64,000 nucleotides of DNA, taken from assembly GCF_900142265.1 (NCBI RefSeq), contig NZ_FRAH01000011.1:1-64000 (forward strand), written 5' to 3'. Positions 1 through 9,611 of this stretch are shown piece by piece. Made by a program: the position numbers and the translations under genes. Position 1 is the first letter of the stretch; every line of letters starts with the position of its first letter. Origin of the DNA: Anaerotignum lactatifermentans DSM 14214. Its GTDB lineage: Bacteria > Bacillota > Clostridia > Lachnospirales > Anaerotignaceae. Under the pieces are notes generated by a model, which did not search any database, had not been told where the DNA came from, and worked only from the letters and a program-made list of their open reading frames with translations.

Positions 1-206
1 TGATGATATTTGATCGGCATGCAAATCTAAAATATAAATATGGGAGAAGAAATTTCTGGGCAAGAGGATATTTTGTTGACACAGTAGGGCGAAATGAAAA
101 GGTGATAAAAGAGTACATAAAAAATCAGTTGGAAGAAGATTATATGGTAGATCAGATTTCATTAAAAGAGTATACAGACCCGTTTACGGGTAATAGAGGA
201 GAATAA
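1..206 (+). CDS. tnpA: IS200/IS605-like transposase TnpA, C-terminal fragment (cut by window edge)
   Basis: Sixty-seven residues are visible from the first in-window ATG at base 3. The frame is open to the window edge, so this is only the C-terminal half of a protein of usually about 150 residues. The segment with FDRHANLKYKYG and FWARGYFVDTVGRN is typical of IS200-type Y1 transposases. The tyrosine at bases 114-116 (in KEYIKNQ) matches the family's catalytic tyrosine, which attacks single-stranded ends. The family moves single-stranded DNA by a peel-and-paste mechanism and recognises hairpins rather than terminal inverted repeats. The hairpins just downstream fit this. Confidence 0.85.
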   Translation, partial: MIFDRHANLKYKYGRRNFWARGYFVDTVGRNEKVIKEYIKNQLEEDYMVDQISLKEYTDPFTGNRGE

Positions 207-218
207 GGCGAAAAAAGA

Positions 219-342
219 CAGCCACTTTTAGTGGCTGCCTGTAATCGTAATGCGATGCCAAATCTTCAATATTCCCTTTTAGGGAATCAGCACGTAATAC
301 CCCTTCTAGGGGTTGTTCAAACCACTAGTTTACTAGTGGTTT
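219..342 (+). repeat. Array of four short hairpins in the IS 3' region
   Basis: Four inverted repeats follow each other: arms 219-225/231-237 (loop TTTTA), 271-276/282-287 (loop TTTTA), 299-303/309-313 (loop TTCTA) and 319-328/333-342 (loop TTTA). The stems differ in sequence while the loops are nearly constant. The last is the likely transposase-recognised right-end hairpin. The first, right after the tnpA stop, may also act in RNA as a transcript end. Confidence 0.7.
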
Positions 343-369
343 TGATTTGCCCAGGCTGACATCGACCAT

Positions 370-3300
370 GTGCTGCGGCTGGGCGGCAACACCTATCGCC
401 AGAGAGAGCGCATTGTCGCGGCCTTTGAGGAGCAGAAGTCCACCACCGAGATCGCAGACACCCTGAAAACCCTGTACCATGGCGGCAACGGGATTGGCAG
501 CATCACTGCATGGTATGCCGAGGATGGAATCCATCTTTCCCACGGCAAAACTGCCCGTTACGATAAGTCCGCCCAGGTCATTTCCTGGGAGAGTGCCGCT
601 GAGCGTATCGGCCAGCTTTTGCAGGACGGCCAGTTTGCCACCAATGTGGAGCTGGCTGAGGCTGCGGGCTATGAACGCTCCCTCCTCGCGGAAAAGTTCT
701 GGAATCTGTACCACGATTTCAGCGAGGAAGCCAGAGAAGCTGGGTATCTGCCCATCCTTTCCAACAATCCGGGGCGCGGTTTCCCGGAGGAATCTGCATG
801 GCTCACCGAACAGCTGAAAAGCCCGGAGTTTCGCCAGAACCTTGCGGAAGAATATGCTGCCTTCTGGACGGCCTACCAGCAGGATCGGGATTTGCTGCGC
901 TTCCACTACCATAAACCCAAAGAAATTTGGGAGAACCTGCAAGATCTGTCCTTGCCTCGCACCACCTTTACCTCTCAGTTGACGGAAGTACCTTCGGTCA
1001 AGCAGTTTATCTCTGAGGACGAGATCGACGCCGCCATGACCAGAGGCAGCGGATTTGAGGGCGGTAAGGGCCGAGTTTTCACCTTTTTCCAGGAACCCCA
1101 TACGGATAAGGAAAAGGTGGATTTTCTCAAACATAAGTATGGTATTGGCGGTCACTCCCATGCCCTGTCCGGTGCAATGAAAAGCGATGAAAGCCACGAC
1201 GGAAAAGGTCTGCACTACAAAAAAGACGGCTGCCCGGATGTGCATTTCACCTGGGAGAAAGTCGCCAAACGGATTACCGACCTGATCCAGAAGGGACGCT
1301 ATCTCACAGAACAGGAACAGGCGGAGTATGACAAAATCCAGGCAGAAAAGGCCCTGGCGGAAGAAGATGCCCTGCAAGCCCAGCAGCCGGACCCGGCTGT
1401 GTGGGAATACAACGGCGTCAAGGAGCGCCACCCGGATGATATAATCCTCTACCAAATGGGGGATTTTTTTGAGCTGTACGGTGAGGACGCCAAAACTGCT
1501 GCTGCGGAACTGGACCTCAATCTCACGACCCGCGCTATCCCCGGCGGTGGCCGTGTGGAAATGTGCGGCTTTCCGGCAAACCGGCTGGAGCAGGTTGTGG
1601 AACAGCTGCGGGATAAGCATGATGTGACCATTTCCGCTGTCCCGAAGGGCGGCAGGGAGCGGCAGGAGTATTCCATGCCCTCTATCGACCATGAGGCGGA
1701 ACAGCACATCAATGCCCAGGAAGCGGAGTTTGGCGCAGACGGGACCAGAGTATTTCAGGAGACCGAAGCAGCCGCAGCCCCTACGATTCGAGAACTGCAT
1801 GAGCAATACAAGCCCATTGTACTTGCCGCTGTTATGGAAGATGTGCCATATCGCAATGCCTGCGGTCACAGTGACCATGAGAACGCCGTGATCGAGGGCA
1901 ATGCCGCTATTCGCCGTGCTGTCCTGGGATCTGGCAACATGGAGCTGCTCCGCCTCTATTCCGACACACCGGAGTTCCGCCAGCGCCTTCATCGAGAAAT
2001 CATCGACGAGACCTATCCCAAGCTCCATGAGCTGCTGCACCCTCTCACGGACAATGACATCGACAAGGCTATCCAGGACTGGAACGGCAAAATCGAAAGT
2101 AAACACGCCGTTGTCCGTTACATGGAGAAACATGGGCGGGAAAAAGATACCGCTGCATGGCTGGCCCATGAGTTTGACGGCGGCGATGGCAAAACCCCGT
2201 TTTCGGTTCGCCCGGAAAGCCCCGAAGGAACGGTGCTGCCCTGGCCCAAGGTACAGCGCCGGATCGCTCAGCTTATCAAGGAGGACCGGTTCTACACCGA
2301 AGCGGAACAGGACCGGTTCGACAACATCGACCCCATCGCCATTCGGGAGGCTTTGGCCGAGCGCGGCATTGTGAATGGTGAACTGGTGGATGAGGAAAAA
2401 CTGGATAATGACCCATTCATCCAGCGTGTTATGGCGGATGTGGAGGCCATATCCAGAGAGAGCGTCCCGGCAGATGAGCCGGAACAGCCTTCTCCCCATA
2501 ATTTGCGTGTTCTGGTTTCAGATGAGGAATACGCTGCGGCTCGTGGCACACTCCGGGAGCGAACCTCCTACGATCCAGCGGTTCCTCCTTACAATGTGGG
2601 TGATATTGTCTATCTGGATGACCGGCCCCATCAGATCACAGAGCTGCGGGATGACACGGTGCAGCTGCTGCCCACCGGCATGAGCTATCCCATCTACCGG
2701 GCTGAGAGCCGGGAACGGTTTGAGCAGCTTTTGCGGGAGGATAACCGCAACGACTTCTATACCGAATTCCTGCCTGCAAATCTGGATACGGTGGACCAGG
2801 ACCTTCGGGATGTGCTGGCCCATGGCCTGATTGGTGAGGCGGACAAGGCGGAGCTTTCCGAGCTTCTTCGCAACGGCAAGAGTAACCAGGAGGTAGCCTT
2901 GTGGCTGAGCCGGGCCTATCCCAACATCGTGGAAACGATGGAGCTGGAGACCGGCGAGACCGCCGATTACCGCACGATGCCGGAAGGTATCGAGCTGGAA
3001 GTGCTGGATGCAGATGAAAAGCGTCTGGCCATGCTGTTCTTCCAGTGGAGCGAGGTTGCGCCTTTGCTGCGCGGGATGTATGCCCGTCAGTTGGACGGTT
3101 TTGAGCAGGAACGCCCCGAACCGGCTGCCGAAACCCCGGCCTTCCAAGCCGAGACTGTGGCTGTCTATCCGGGCGATAAGAACAATCTGCCCTATGATGT
3201 GGTTGTTCAGACCCTGCGAACCAATGAGCCGGAGCCGCCCACGCCTGCTGTCGAGCCGGAAAAGACTCTGGATGAGGTACTGGACGAACACCCCGTTTCC

Positions 3301-6300
3301 ATTCAGGTAAACGGCGAGTGGCAGACCTTCCCCAATGTCAAAGCTGCCGAGGAAGCCTCTTATGAGGAATACAAGGCCAATCTGCGTCGCACCGCCGAGA
3401 ATTTCCGTATCACTGACGATCACCTGGGCGAAGGCGGCCCCAAGGCTAAGTTCCAGGCCAATGTCGAGGCAATCAAGCTGCTGAAATACCTGGAGGAAAC
3501 CACCGAGCAGGCAACGCCGGAACAGCAGAAAATCCTTTCTCGGTATGTGGGCTGGGGCGGCCTTGCCGATGCCTTTGACCCCGACAAGGAAAGCTGGAGC
3601 AAGGAATATGCCCAGCTGAAGGAACTGCTGACCCCGGAGGAATACGCTGCTGCCAGAGGTTCCACCCTCAACGCGCACTACACCAGCCCTACGGTCATCA
3701 AAGCGATTTACGAGGCTGTGGGCCGCATGGGATTTGAGACCGGCAACATCCTGGAGCCGTCCTGTGGTGTAGGCAATTTCTTCGGTATGCTGCCGGAGGA
3801 AATGCGAAACAGCCGTCTTTACGGCGTGGAGCTGGATTCCATCAGCGGGCGTATTGCCCAGCAGCTCTACCCCAAGGCCGACATCACCGTGGCAGGGTTT
3901 GAGACCACCGACAGGCGGGATTTCTACGATCTGGCGGTGGGTAATGTACCGTTTGGCCAGTATCAGGTTCGGGATAAAGCCTATGACAAGCTGAATTTCA
4001 GCATTCACAACTACTTTTTCGCCAAGGCTCTGGATCAGGTTCGTCCCGGTGGCGTGGTGGCCTTTGTCACCAGCCGCTACACGATGGACGCCAAGGATTC
4101 CACCGTGCGCCGGTATCTTGCTCAGCGCGCCGAACTGCTGGGGGCCATCCGTCTGCCCAATGACGCTTTCAAAAAGAACGCAGGTGCCGAGGTCGTTTCG
4201 GACATCATCTTCCTGCAAAAGCGTGACCGTCCGTTGGACATCGTGCCGGAGTGGACGCAGACCGGGCAGACCGAGGACGGCTTTGCCATCAACCGCTATT
4301 TCCTGGACCACCCGGAAATGGTGCTGGGCCGACAGGAACCGGAAAGCACCGCCCACGGCATGGACTACACCGTGAACCCCATCGAGGGGCTGGAGCTTGC
4401 CGATCAGCTGCATGATGCCGTGAAGTACATTCGCGGCACCTACCAGGAGGCCGAGCTGCCGGAGCTGGGCGAGGGCGAAGCCATCGACACTTCTATCCCT
4501 GCTGACCCCAATGTGAAAAATTACTCCTACACCGTTGTGGACGGCGATGTGTATTACCGTGAAAACAGCTGTATGGTACGGCCTGACCTGAATGCCACCG
4601 CCGAAGCCCGTGTGAAAGGACTGGTGGGTCTGCGAGAATGTGTCCAGCAGCTCATTGATCTGCAAATGGACGCCGCCACACCGGACAGCGCCATCCAGGA
4701 CAAACAGGCCGAACTGAACCGGCTCTATGACAGCTTCTCTGCAAAATATGGTCTTATCAATGACCGGGCGAACCGGCTGGCCTTTGCTGATGATTCCAGC
4801 TACTATCTGCTCTGCGCGCTGGAAGTCATTGACGAGGACGGCAAGCTGGAGCGCAAGGCGGATATGTTCACCAAGCGCACCATCAAGCCCCACAAGGCGG
4901 TGGACACTGTGGATACCGCAAGTGAAGCTCTGGCCGTATCAATTTCCGAAAAAGCCTTTGTCGATATGGCGTATATGGCGGAGTTGACCGGCAAGACCGG
5001 CGACGAACTGGCCGCCGAGCTAAAAGGCGTGATCTTCCGTGTACCTGGGCAGTTGGAGAAAGACGGCACTCCCCATTATGTAACAGCCGACGAATACCTG
5101 TCCGGCAATGTGCGGCGCAAGCTGCGTCAGGCACAGCGGGCCGCACAGCAGGACCCTTCCTTTGCAGTCAATGTGGAGGCCCTTACCGCTGCCCAGCCCA
5201 AAGACCTGGATGCGTCGGAGATTGAGGTGCGCCTGGGCGCTACCTGGATCGACAAAGAGTACATCCAGCAGTTTATGTATGAGACCTTCGACACGCCGTT
5301 TTATCTCCAGCGCAATATCGAGGTCAACTATTCTTCTTTCACCGCTGAGTGGCAGATCACCGGCAAAAGCTCTGTAAGCCAGAACAATGTGGCAGCCTAT
5401 ACCACCTACGGAACCAGCCGTGCCAATGCCTACAAGATTCTGGAGGACAGCCTGAACCTGCGGGATGTCCGTATCTACGACACCATAGAGGATGCAGACG
5501 GCAAAGAGCGCCGGGTGTTGAATGCCAAAGAGACCACCCTGGCCGCCCAAAAGCAGCAAGCGATCCGGGACGCTTTCAAAGACTGGATTTGGAAAGACCC
5601 GGACCGCCGCCAAGCTCTGGTCCGCCAGTACAATGAGGAAATGAACTCCACCCGTCCCCGTGAATACGACGGCGGACACATTACTTTCGGTGGTATGAAC
5701 CCGGCCATCACCTTGCGGGAACACCAGAAAAACGCTATCGCTCATGTGCTGTACGGCGGCAATACGCTGCTGGCACACGAGGTAGGCGCTGGCAAAACCT
5801 TTGAAATGGTGGCTGCCGCCATGGAGAGTAAGCGCCTGGGCTTGTGTCAGAAATCCCTCTTTGTGGTGCCGAACCATCTGACCGAACAATGGGCGTCGGA
5901 GTTTCTGCGGCTCTATCCTTCCGCCAACATTCTTGTCACCACCAAAAAGGACTTTGAGACCCACAACCGCAAGAAGTTCTGCGCCCGCATTGCCACCGGC
6001 GATTATGACGCCATCATCATGGGACACAGCCAGTTTGAGAAAATCCCCATCAGCCGAGAGCGTCAGGAACGGCTCCTTCAGGAGCAGATCGACGAGATCA
6101 CCGAGGGCATTGCCGAGGTGAAGTACAGCGGCGGTGAGCGTTTCACGGTCAAGCAGTTGGAACGCACCAAGAAGTCCCTGGAAGCCCGGCTGGAGAAATT
6201 GCAGGCCGAGAGCCGCAAGGACGATGTGGTAACATTCGAGCAGTTGGGTGTGGACCGCCTGTTCGTCGATGAGGCGCATAACTATAAAAACCTGTTTTTA

Positions 6301-8310
6301 TACACCAAGATGCGGAATGTGGCAGGTCTCTCCACAAGCGATGCCCAAAAGTCCAGCGATATGTTTGCAAAGTGTCGCTATATGGATGAACTGACCGGAA
6401 ACCGTGGTGTGATTTTCGCCACTGGCACCCCCGTATCGAACAGCATGACCGAACTTTACACCATGCAGCGGTATCTCCAGTATGACCGCCTGCAAGAGCT
6501 GAACATGACCCACTTCGACTGCTGGGCCAGCCGCTTCGGAGAAACCGTCACGGCGCTGGAGCTGGCACCGGAAGGCACCGGCTACCGGGCAAGAACGAGA
6601 TTCAGCAAGTTTTTCAACCTCCCGGAGCTGATGAACTTGTTCCGTGAAGTTGCCGACATCAAAACCGCCGATCAGCTGAACTTGCCCACCCCGGAGGTGG
6701 AATACCACAACATCGTGGCCCAGCCTACTGAACACCAAAAAGAGATGGTGCAGGTTCTCTCCGAGCGCGCCTCCAGGGTACACAGCGGCAGCGTTGACCC
6801 CTCAGAGGACAATATGCTCAAGATTACCGGCGATGGCCGCAAGCTGGGTCTGGACCAGCGTATCATCAACCAGCTGCTGCCGGATGAACCCGGCACCAAG
6901 GTCAATCAGTGTGTGGGTAATATCATGCAGATCTGGCGGGACGGCGAGGCTGACAAGCTGACCCAGCTGGTATTCTGCGACATTTCCACGCCCCAGGCAG
7001 CCCCCTCCAAAAAGGCAGCCAAACAGCTGGATAATCCCACACTTCATGCGCTGGAACAGGCTGTGCCGTTGGATGAGCCTGAGCCTGCCTTTACCATCTA
7101 TGAGGACATCCGCCAGAAGCTCATCGCCCAGGGAATGCCCGCCGAGCAGATTGCTTTTATCCACGAAGCCAAGACCGAGGTGCAGAAGAAAGAACTGTTT
7201 TCCAAGGTTCGCACTGGGCAGGTGCGCGTCCTGCTGGGCAGCACCTCCAAAATGGGCGCTGGCACCAATGTGCAGGACCGGCTTGTGGCGCTCCATGACC
7301 TGGATTGTCCGTGGCGTCCGGGAGACCTTGCCCAGCGCAAGGGCCGTATCGAGCGCCAGGGCAACCAGAATCCGCTGGTCCATGTGTACCGCTATGTTAC
7401 CGAGGGAACTTTCGATGCCTACCTGTGGCAGACGGTGGAGAACAAACAGAAATTCATTTCGCAAATCATGACCAGCAAAAGCCCGGTCCGCTCCTGCGAT
7501 GATGTGGACGAAACGGCGCTGTCCTTTGCCGAGATCAAGGCCCTGTGCGCCGGAGACCCCCGTATCAAGGAGCGCATGGATTTGGATGTGGAGGTTGCGC
7601 GTCTGAAGCTGATGAAAGCTGACCATCAGAGCAAGCAGTACCGCCTGGAGGATCAGTTGCTCAAATACTTCCCCCAGGAAATCGAAACTAACAAGGGGTT
7701 TATTAAAGGCTTTGAAGCGGATCTGGAGACCCTGGCCGCCCATCCTCACCCGGAGGATGGCTTTGCTGGAATGGAGATCCGGGGCGATGTGCTGACTGAC
7801 AAAGAAAACGCCGGTGCAGCCTTGCTAGACGCCTGTAAGGAGGTCAAAGGCTCCGAACCGGTGCAGATCGGCAGCTATCGGGGCTTTACTATGTCCGTGG
7901 AGTTTTCCGCTTGGAAACAGGAATATACGCTCCTGTTGAAAGGCCAGATGACCCACCGGGCAAGCCTCGGCACAGACCCGCGCGGAAACCTCACCCGTAT
8001 CGACAATGCACTGGCTCAAATGCCTCAGCGTTTGGAAGCCGTGAAAAACCAGCTGGACAACCTTTACCAACAGCAGGCCGCAGCCAAAGAGGAAATCGGA
8101 AAGCCGTTTCCCTTTGAGGATGATCTGCGAGTCAAGTCCGCCCGTCTGGTGGAACTGGACACGCTGCTGAACATTGACGGCAAGGGCCATGCCCAGCCGG
8201 AAACTGTGGTTGCCAAGAGCGCACGGCCTTCGGTGCTGGACAGCTTGAAGCGCCCGGTGCCACCCCGTAGCCCTGAAAAGAAACCGAAACAACATGAGGA
8301 GGTGCGATAA
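370..8310 (+). CDS. LtrC-like giant conjugation protein: methylase plus SNF2-type helicase, N-terminus removed by IS
   Basis: This 2646-residue reading frame belongs to the large methylase/helicase proteins of Clostridia conjugative elements, which probably protect or process DNA during transfer. Visible parts in order are: repeated N-terminal winged segments; a MutS domain I-like stretch around residues 345-430 (YQMGDFFELYG at 361); a class I methyltransferase core with EPSCGVGNFF near 1129 and NVPFG near 1192; and a helicase with Walker A VGAGKT near 1805, DEAH near 1967 and motif VI QRKGRIERQ near 2322. The homologous frame extends upstream of the GTG at 370 (AQADIDH...) but stops at the IS end, TGA 343-345. 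The original start is lost, and I see no good ribosome site before GTG 370, so expression is uncertain. It abuts the DUF3849 gene by one base. Confidence 0.9.
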   Translation: MLRLGGNTYRQRERIVAAFEEQKSTTEIADTLKTLYHGGNGIGSITAWYAEDGIHLSHGKTARYDKSAQVISWESAAERIGQLLQDGQFATNVELAEAAGYERSLLAEKFWNLYHDFSEEAREAGYLPILSNNPGRGFPEESAWLTEQLKSPEFRQNLAEEYAAFWTAYQQDRDLLRFHYHKPKEIWENLQDLSLPRTTFTSQLTEVPSVKQFISEDEIDAAMTRGSGFEGGKGRVFTFFQEPHTDKEKVDFLKHKYGIGGHSHALSGAMKSDESHDGKGLHYKKDGCPDVHFTWEKVAKRITDLIQKGRYLTEQEQAEYDKIQAEKALAEEDALQAQQPDPAVWEYNGVKERHPDDIILYQMGDFFELYGEDAKTAAAELDLNLTTRAIPGGGRVEMCGFPANRLEQVVEQLRDKHDVTISAVPKGGRERQEYSMPSIDHEAEQHINAQEAEFGADGTRVFQETEAAAAPTIRELHEQYKPIVLAAVMEDVPYRNACGHSDHENAVIEGNAAIRRAVLGSGNMELLRLYSDTPEFRQRLHREIIDETYPKLHELLHPLTDNDIDKAIQDWNGKIESKHAVVRYMEKHGREKDTAAWLAHEFDGGDGKTPFSVRPESPEGTVLPWPKVQRRIAQLIKEDRFYTEAEQDRFDNIDPIAIREALAERGIVNGELVDEEKLDNDPFIQRVMADVEAISRESVPADEPEQPSPHNLRVLVSDEEYAAARGTLRERTSYDPAVPPYNVGDIVYLDDRPHQITELRDDTVQLLPTGMSYPIYRAESRERFEQLLREDNRNDFYTEFLPANLDTVDQDLRDVLAHGLIGEADKAELSELLRNGKSNQEVALWLSRAYPNIVETMELETGETADYRTMPEGIELEVLDADEKRLAMLFFQWSEVAPLLRGMYARQLDGFEQERPEPAAETPAFQAETVAVYPGDKNNLPYDVVVQTLRTNEPEPPTPAVEPEKTLDEVLDEHPVSIQVNGEWQTFPNVKAAEEASYEEYKANLRRTAENFRITDDHLGEGGPKAKFQANVEAIKLLKYLEETTEQATPEQQKILSRYVGWGGLADAFDPDKESWSKEYAQLKELLTPEEYAAARGSTLNAHYTSPTVIKAIYEAVGRMGFETGNILEPSCGVGNFFGMLPEEMRNSRLYGVELDSISGRIAQQLYPKADITVAGFETTDRRDFYDLAVGNVPFGQYQVRDKAYDKLNFSIHNYFFAKALDQVRPGGVVAFVTSRYTMDAKDSTVRRYLAQRAELLGAIRLPNDAFKKNAGAEVVSDIIFLQKRDRPLDIVPEWTQTGQTEDGFAINRYFLDHPEMVLGRQEPESTAHGMDYTVNPIEGLELADQLHDAVKYIRGTYQEAELPELGEGEAIDTSIPADPNVKNYSYTVVDGDVYYRENSCMVRPDLNATAEARVKGLVGLRECVQQLIDLQMDAATPDSAIQDKQAELNRLYDSFSAKYGLINDRANRLAFADDSSYYLLCALEVIDEDGKLERKADMFTKRTIKPHKAVDTVDTASEALAVSISEKAFVDMAYMAELTGKTGDELAAELKGVIFRVPGQLEKDGTPHYVTADEYLSGNVRRKLRQAQRAAQQDPSFAVNVEALTAAQPKDLDASEIEVRLGATWIDKEYIQQFMYETFDTPFYLQRNIEVNYSSFTAEWQITGKSSVSQNNVAAYTTYGTSRANAYKILEDSLNLRDVRIYDTIEDADGKERRVLNAKETTLAAQKQQAIRDAFKDWIWKDPDRRQALVRQYNEEMNSTRPREYDGGHITFGGMNPAITLREHQKNAIAHVLYGGNTLLAHEVGAGKTFEMVAAAMESKRLGLCQKSLFVVPNHLTEQWASEFLRLYPSANILVTTKKDFETHNRKKFCARIATGDYDAIIMGHSQFEKIPISRERQERLLQEQIDEITEGIAEVKYSGGERFTVKQLERTKKSLEARLEKLQAESRKDDVVTFEQLGVDRLFVDEAHNYKNLFLYTKMRNVAGLSTSDAQKSSDMFAKCRYMDELTGNRGVIFATGTPVSNSMTELYTMQRYLQYDRLQELNMTHFDCWASRFGETVTALELAPEGTGYRARTRFSKFFNLPELMNLFREVADIKTADQLNLPTPEVEYHNIVAQPTEHQKEMVQVLSERASRVHSGSVDPSEDNMLKITGDGRKLGLDQRIINQLLPDEPGTKVNQCVGNIMQIWRDGEADKLTQLVFCDISTPQAAPSKKAAKQLDNPTLHALEQAVPLDEPEPAFTIYEDIRQKLIAQGMPAEQIAFIHEAKTEVQKKELFSKVRTGQVRVLLGSTSKMGAGTNVQDRLVALHDLDCPWRPGDLAQRKGRIERQGNQNPLVHVYRYVTEGTFDAYLWQTVENKQKFISQIMTSKSPVRSCDDVDETALSFAEIKALCAGDPRIKERMDLDVEVARLKLMKADHQSKQYRLEDQLLKYFPQEIETNKGFIKGFEADLETLAAHPHPEDGFAGMEIRGDVLTDKENAGAALLDACKEVKGSEPVQIGSYRGFTMSVEFSAWKQEYTLLLKGQMTHRASLGTDPRGNLTRIDNALAQMPQRLEAVKNQLDNLYQQQAAAKEEIGKPFPFEDDLRVKSARLVELDTLLNIDGKGHAQPETVVAKSARPSVLDSLKRPVPPRSPEKKPKQHEEVR

Positions 8311-8311
8311 C

Positions 8312-9118
8312 ATGAATACCAACGATCTGAATACGGCCCTTTATGAGAAGATGGCCGCTGAACAGGACAAATACCGGGACTGGCTGAAAAGCCAGCCCCC
8401 GGAGGAAATCCTGCACCATACCTATGAGTACACCGTCCGGGAGGACATTGTGATGGCGATGGAGGACTTGGAGCTGACCGATGCCCAGGCCCAGGCGCTT
8501 TTGGATTCGCCTACACCGCTGGCCGATGTGTACCGTCACTTTGAGAAGCTGGAGACCGGCTACATGGATGTGATCCGGGACAGCATTGAAAACCGAGCGG
8601 ATGATGTGTGTAAGGTTTTGGAAGAACAGCGGTCCATCCCTCTCTATCTCCATTCTGCCGCCTATGCGTCCCAGCATGGGGAGATGGCACAATATAACCG
8701 CTCTTATCAGGCAAACTTTGACTGTAAAGAGGCCATTGAACACGCCATCAGCGCCCACTATGCGGATAACCGACTGGATACGGAGTCTGCGGTTAAGGCG
8801 GTGCTGGAAAAGTTCGGGTCGGAACGAGTACAGTTCATCCTTGCCAACACCATCCAGCATAAGGACAGCGACGGTCGCGTTTCCCGTGACAACAAAGCCT
8901 GGGCAAAGACCATTCCCATGCCGGAGGACAGCGGCACTTCGCGCCACTGTGCTTATCTGGTTGTGGATGAGGTCAATCTTGGTCTGACCGATCTGTTTAC
9001 ACGGCAGGCACGAAAAACGCTTCAGGAACCGGAGAAAGGCTCTGTCTTGCAAAAGCTCAAACAGGAGCCTACCACCCACAAGCCTGCTTTATCGAAGAAA
9101 CAGGAGCCGGAACGATGA
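8312..9118 (+). CDS. DUF3848/DUF3849 domain protein of conjugative elements
   Basis: This is a 268-residue protein of unknown biochemical role, regularly found next to LtrC-like proteins in Clostridia elements. The N-terminal about 110 residues look like DUF3848 (ALYEKMAAEQDKYRDWL and following). The rest resembles DUF3849, with PLYLHSAAYASQHGE and a C-terminal segment including RFSRDNKAW-like and HCAYLVVDEVNLGL motifs. I chose ATG 8312 rather than the upstream in-frame ATG 8294 because GAGGAGGT (8296-8303) lies just before 8312. It begins one base after the LtrC-like stop and overlaps the next gene by ATGA, so the three are one transfer operon. Confidence 0.85.
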   Translation: MNTNDLNTALYEKMAAEQDKYRDWLKSQPPEEILHHTYEYTVREDIVMAMEDLELTDAQAQALLDSPTPLADVYRHFEKLETGYMDVIRDSIENRADDVCKVLEEQRSIPLYLHSAAYASQHGEMAQYNRSYQANFDCKEAIEHAISAHYADNRLDTESAVKAVLEKFGSERVQFILANTIQHKDSDGRVSRDNKAWAKTIPMPEDSGTSRHCAYLVVDEVNLGLTDLFTRQARKTLQEPEKGSVLQKLKQEPTTHKPALSKKQEPER

Positions 9119-9459
9119 GCGCCAAAAAGCGTAAACGGGATGTGCCGGTCCTGTTTTGGGTTTCCGATGCGGAGATGGAAGCGATCCAGCAGAAAATGGC
9201 ACAGTTCGGAACAAAAAACCTGAGCGCCTATCTGCGGAAGATGGCTGTGGACGGCTATGTGGTACAGCTGGACTTGCCGGAGCTGAAGGAACTGGTATCC
9301 CTGTTGCGCCGAAGCAGCAATAACCTGAACCAGCTCACCCGACGGGTACATGAAACGGGGCGGATTTATGATGCTGACCTGGAGGATATAGCCCAACGGC
9401 AGGAGCAGTTATGGGAGGGCGTGAAAGAAATCCTAACCCAGCTTTCCAGGCTTTCGTAA
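9115..9459 (+). CDS. mobC: MobC-like relaxosome accessory protein
   Basis: The protein has 114 residues and a basic N-terminus (MSAKKRKRDVPVLFWVSDAEME). A ribbon-helix-helix-like opening and a helical C-terminus (LLRRSSNNLNQLTRRVHETG) are both typical of MobC proteins, which help the relaxase open DNA at oriT. It overlaps the upstream gene by four bases. In related elements the relaxase gene follows closely; here about 3.5 kb of accessory genes separates them. A strong terminator follows at 9481. No catalytic residues are expected. Confidence 0.85.
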   Translation: MSAKKRKRDVPVLFWVSDAEMEAIQQKMAQFGTKNLSAYLRKMAVDGYVVQLDLPELKELVSLLRRSSNNLNQLTRRVHETGRIYDADLEDIAQRQEQLWEGVKEILTQLSRLS

Positions 9460-9480
9460 CAGGGATATATGCCCCAACTG

Positions 9481-9527
9481 CGGAGGGAGGAACGGCGTTC
9501 TTTTCGCCGCGCCTTCCTCCGTTTTTT
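9481..9527 (+). terminator. Intrinsic terminator after mobC
   Basis: Arms 9481-9497 and 9505-9521 form a 17-bp stem with one wobble and two mismatches. A run of six T follows. Confidence 0.8.
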
Positions 9528-9611
9528 CTTTTGCCCATATCCTTGTCTTTTTGAAATGTTGGAAGGATAATATGGGTAGAAAACAGATTGCCGCAAAGGA
9601 GTTGAGAATAG

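Larger units (their letters stand above)
1..346 (+). mobile_element. IS200/IS605-family element, right end (5' part outside window)
   Basis: The stretch contains the C-terminal part of a Y1 transposase and about 140 bases of 3' non-coding DNA. It ends in a perfect palindrome (arms 319-328 and 333-342), as expected for the subterminal hairpin at the right end of this family. Immediately after it, coding sequence of a conserved LtrC-like protein resumes in frame (GCC CAG GCT GAC from about 349). The element therefore interrupts that gene. The exact end base within 343-348 is inferred, because the left end is not in the window. Confidence 0.8.

Noticed and set aside
325-2499. Long open frame on the minus strand (724 codons)
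   Set aside because: It is antisense to the LtrC-like gene, whose domains are unmistakable. The composition is typical of a shadow frame in GC-rich DNA, with no ribosome site. The same holds for 2518-4893 minus.
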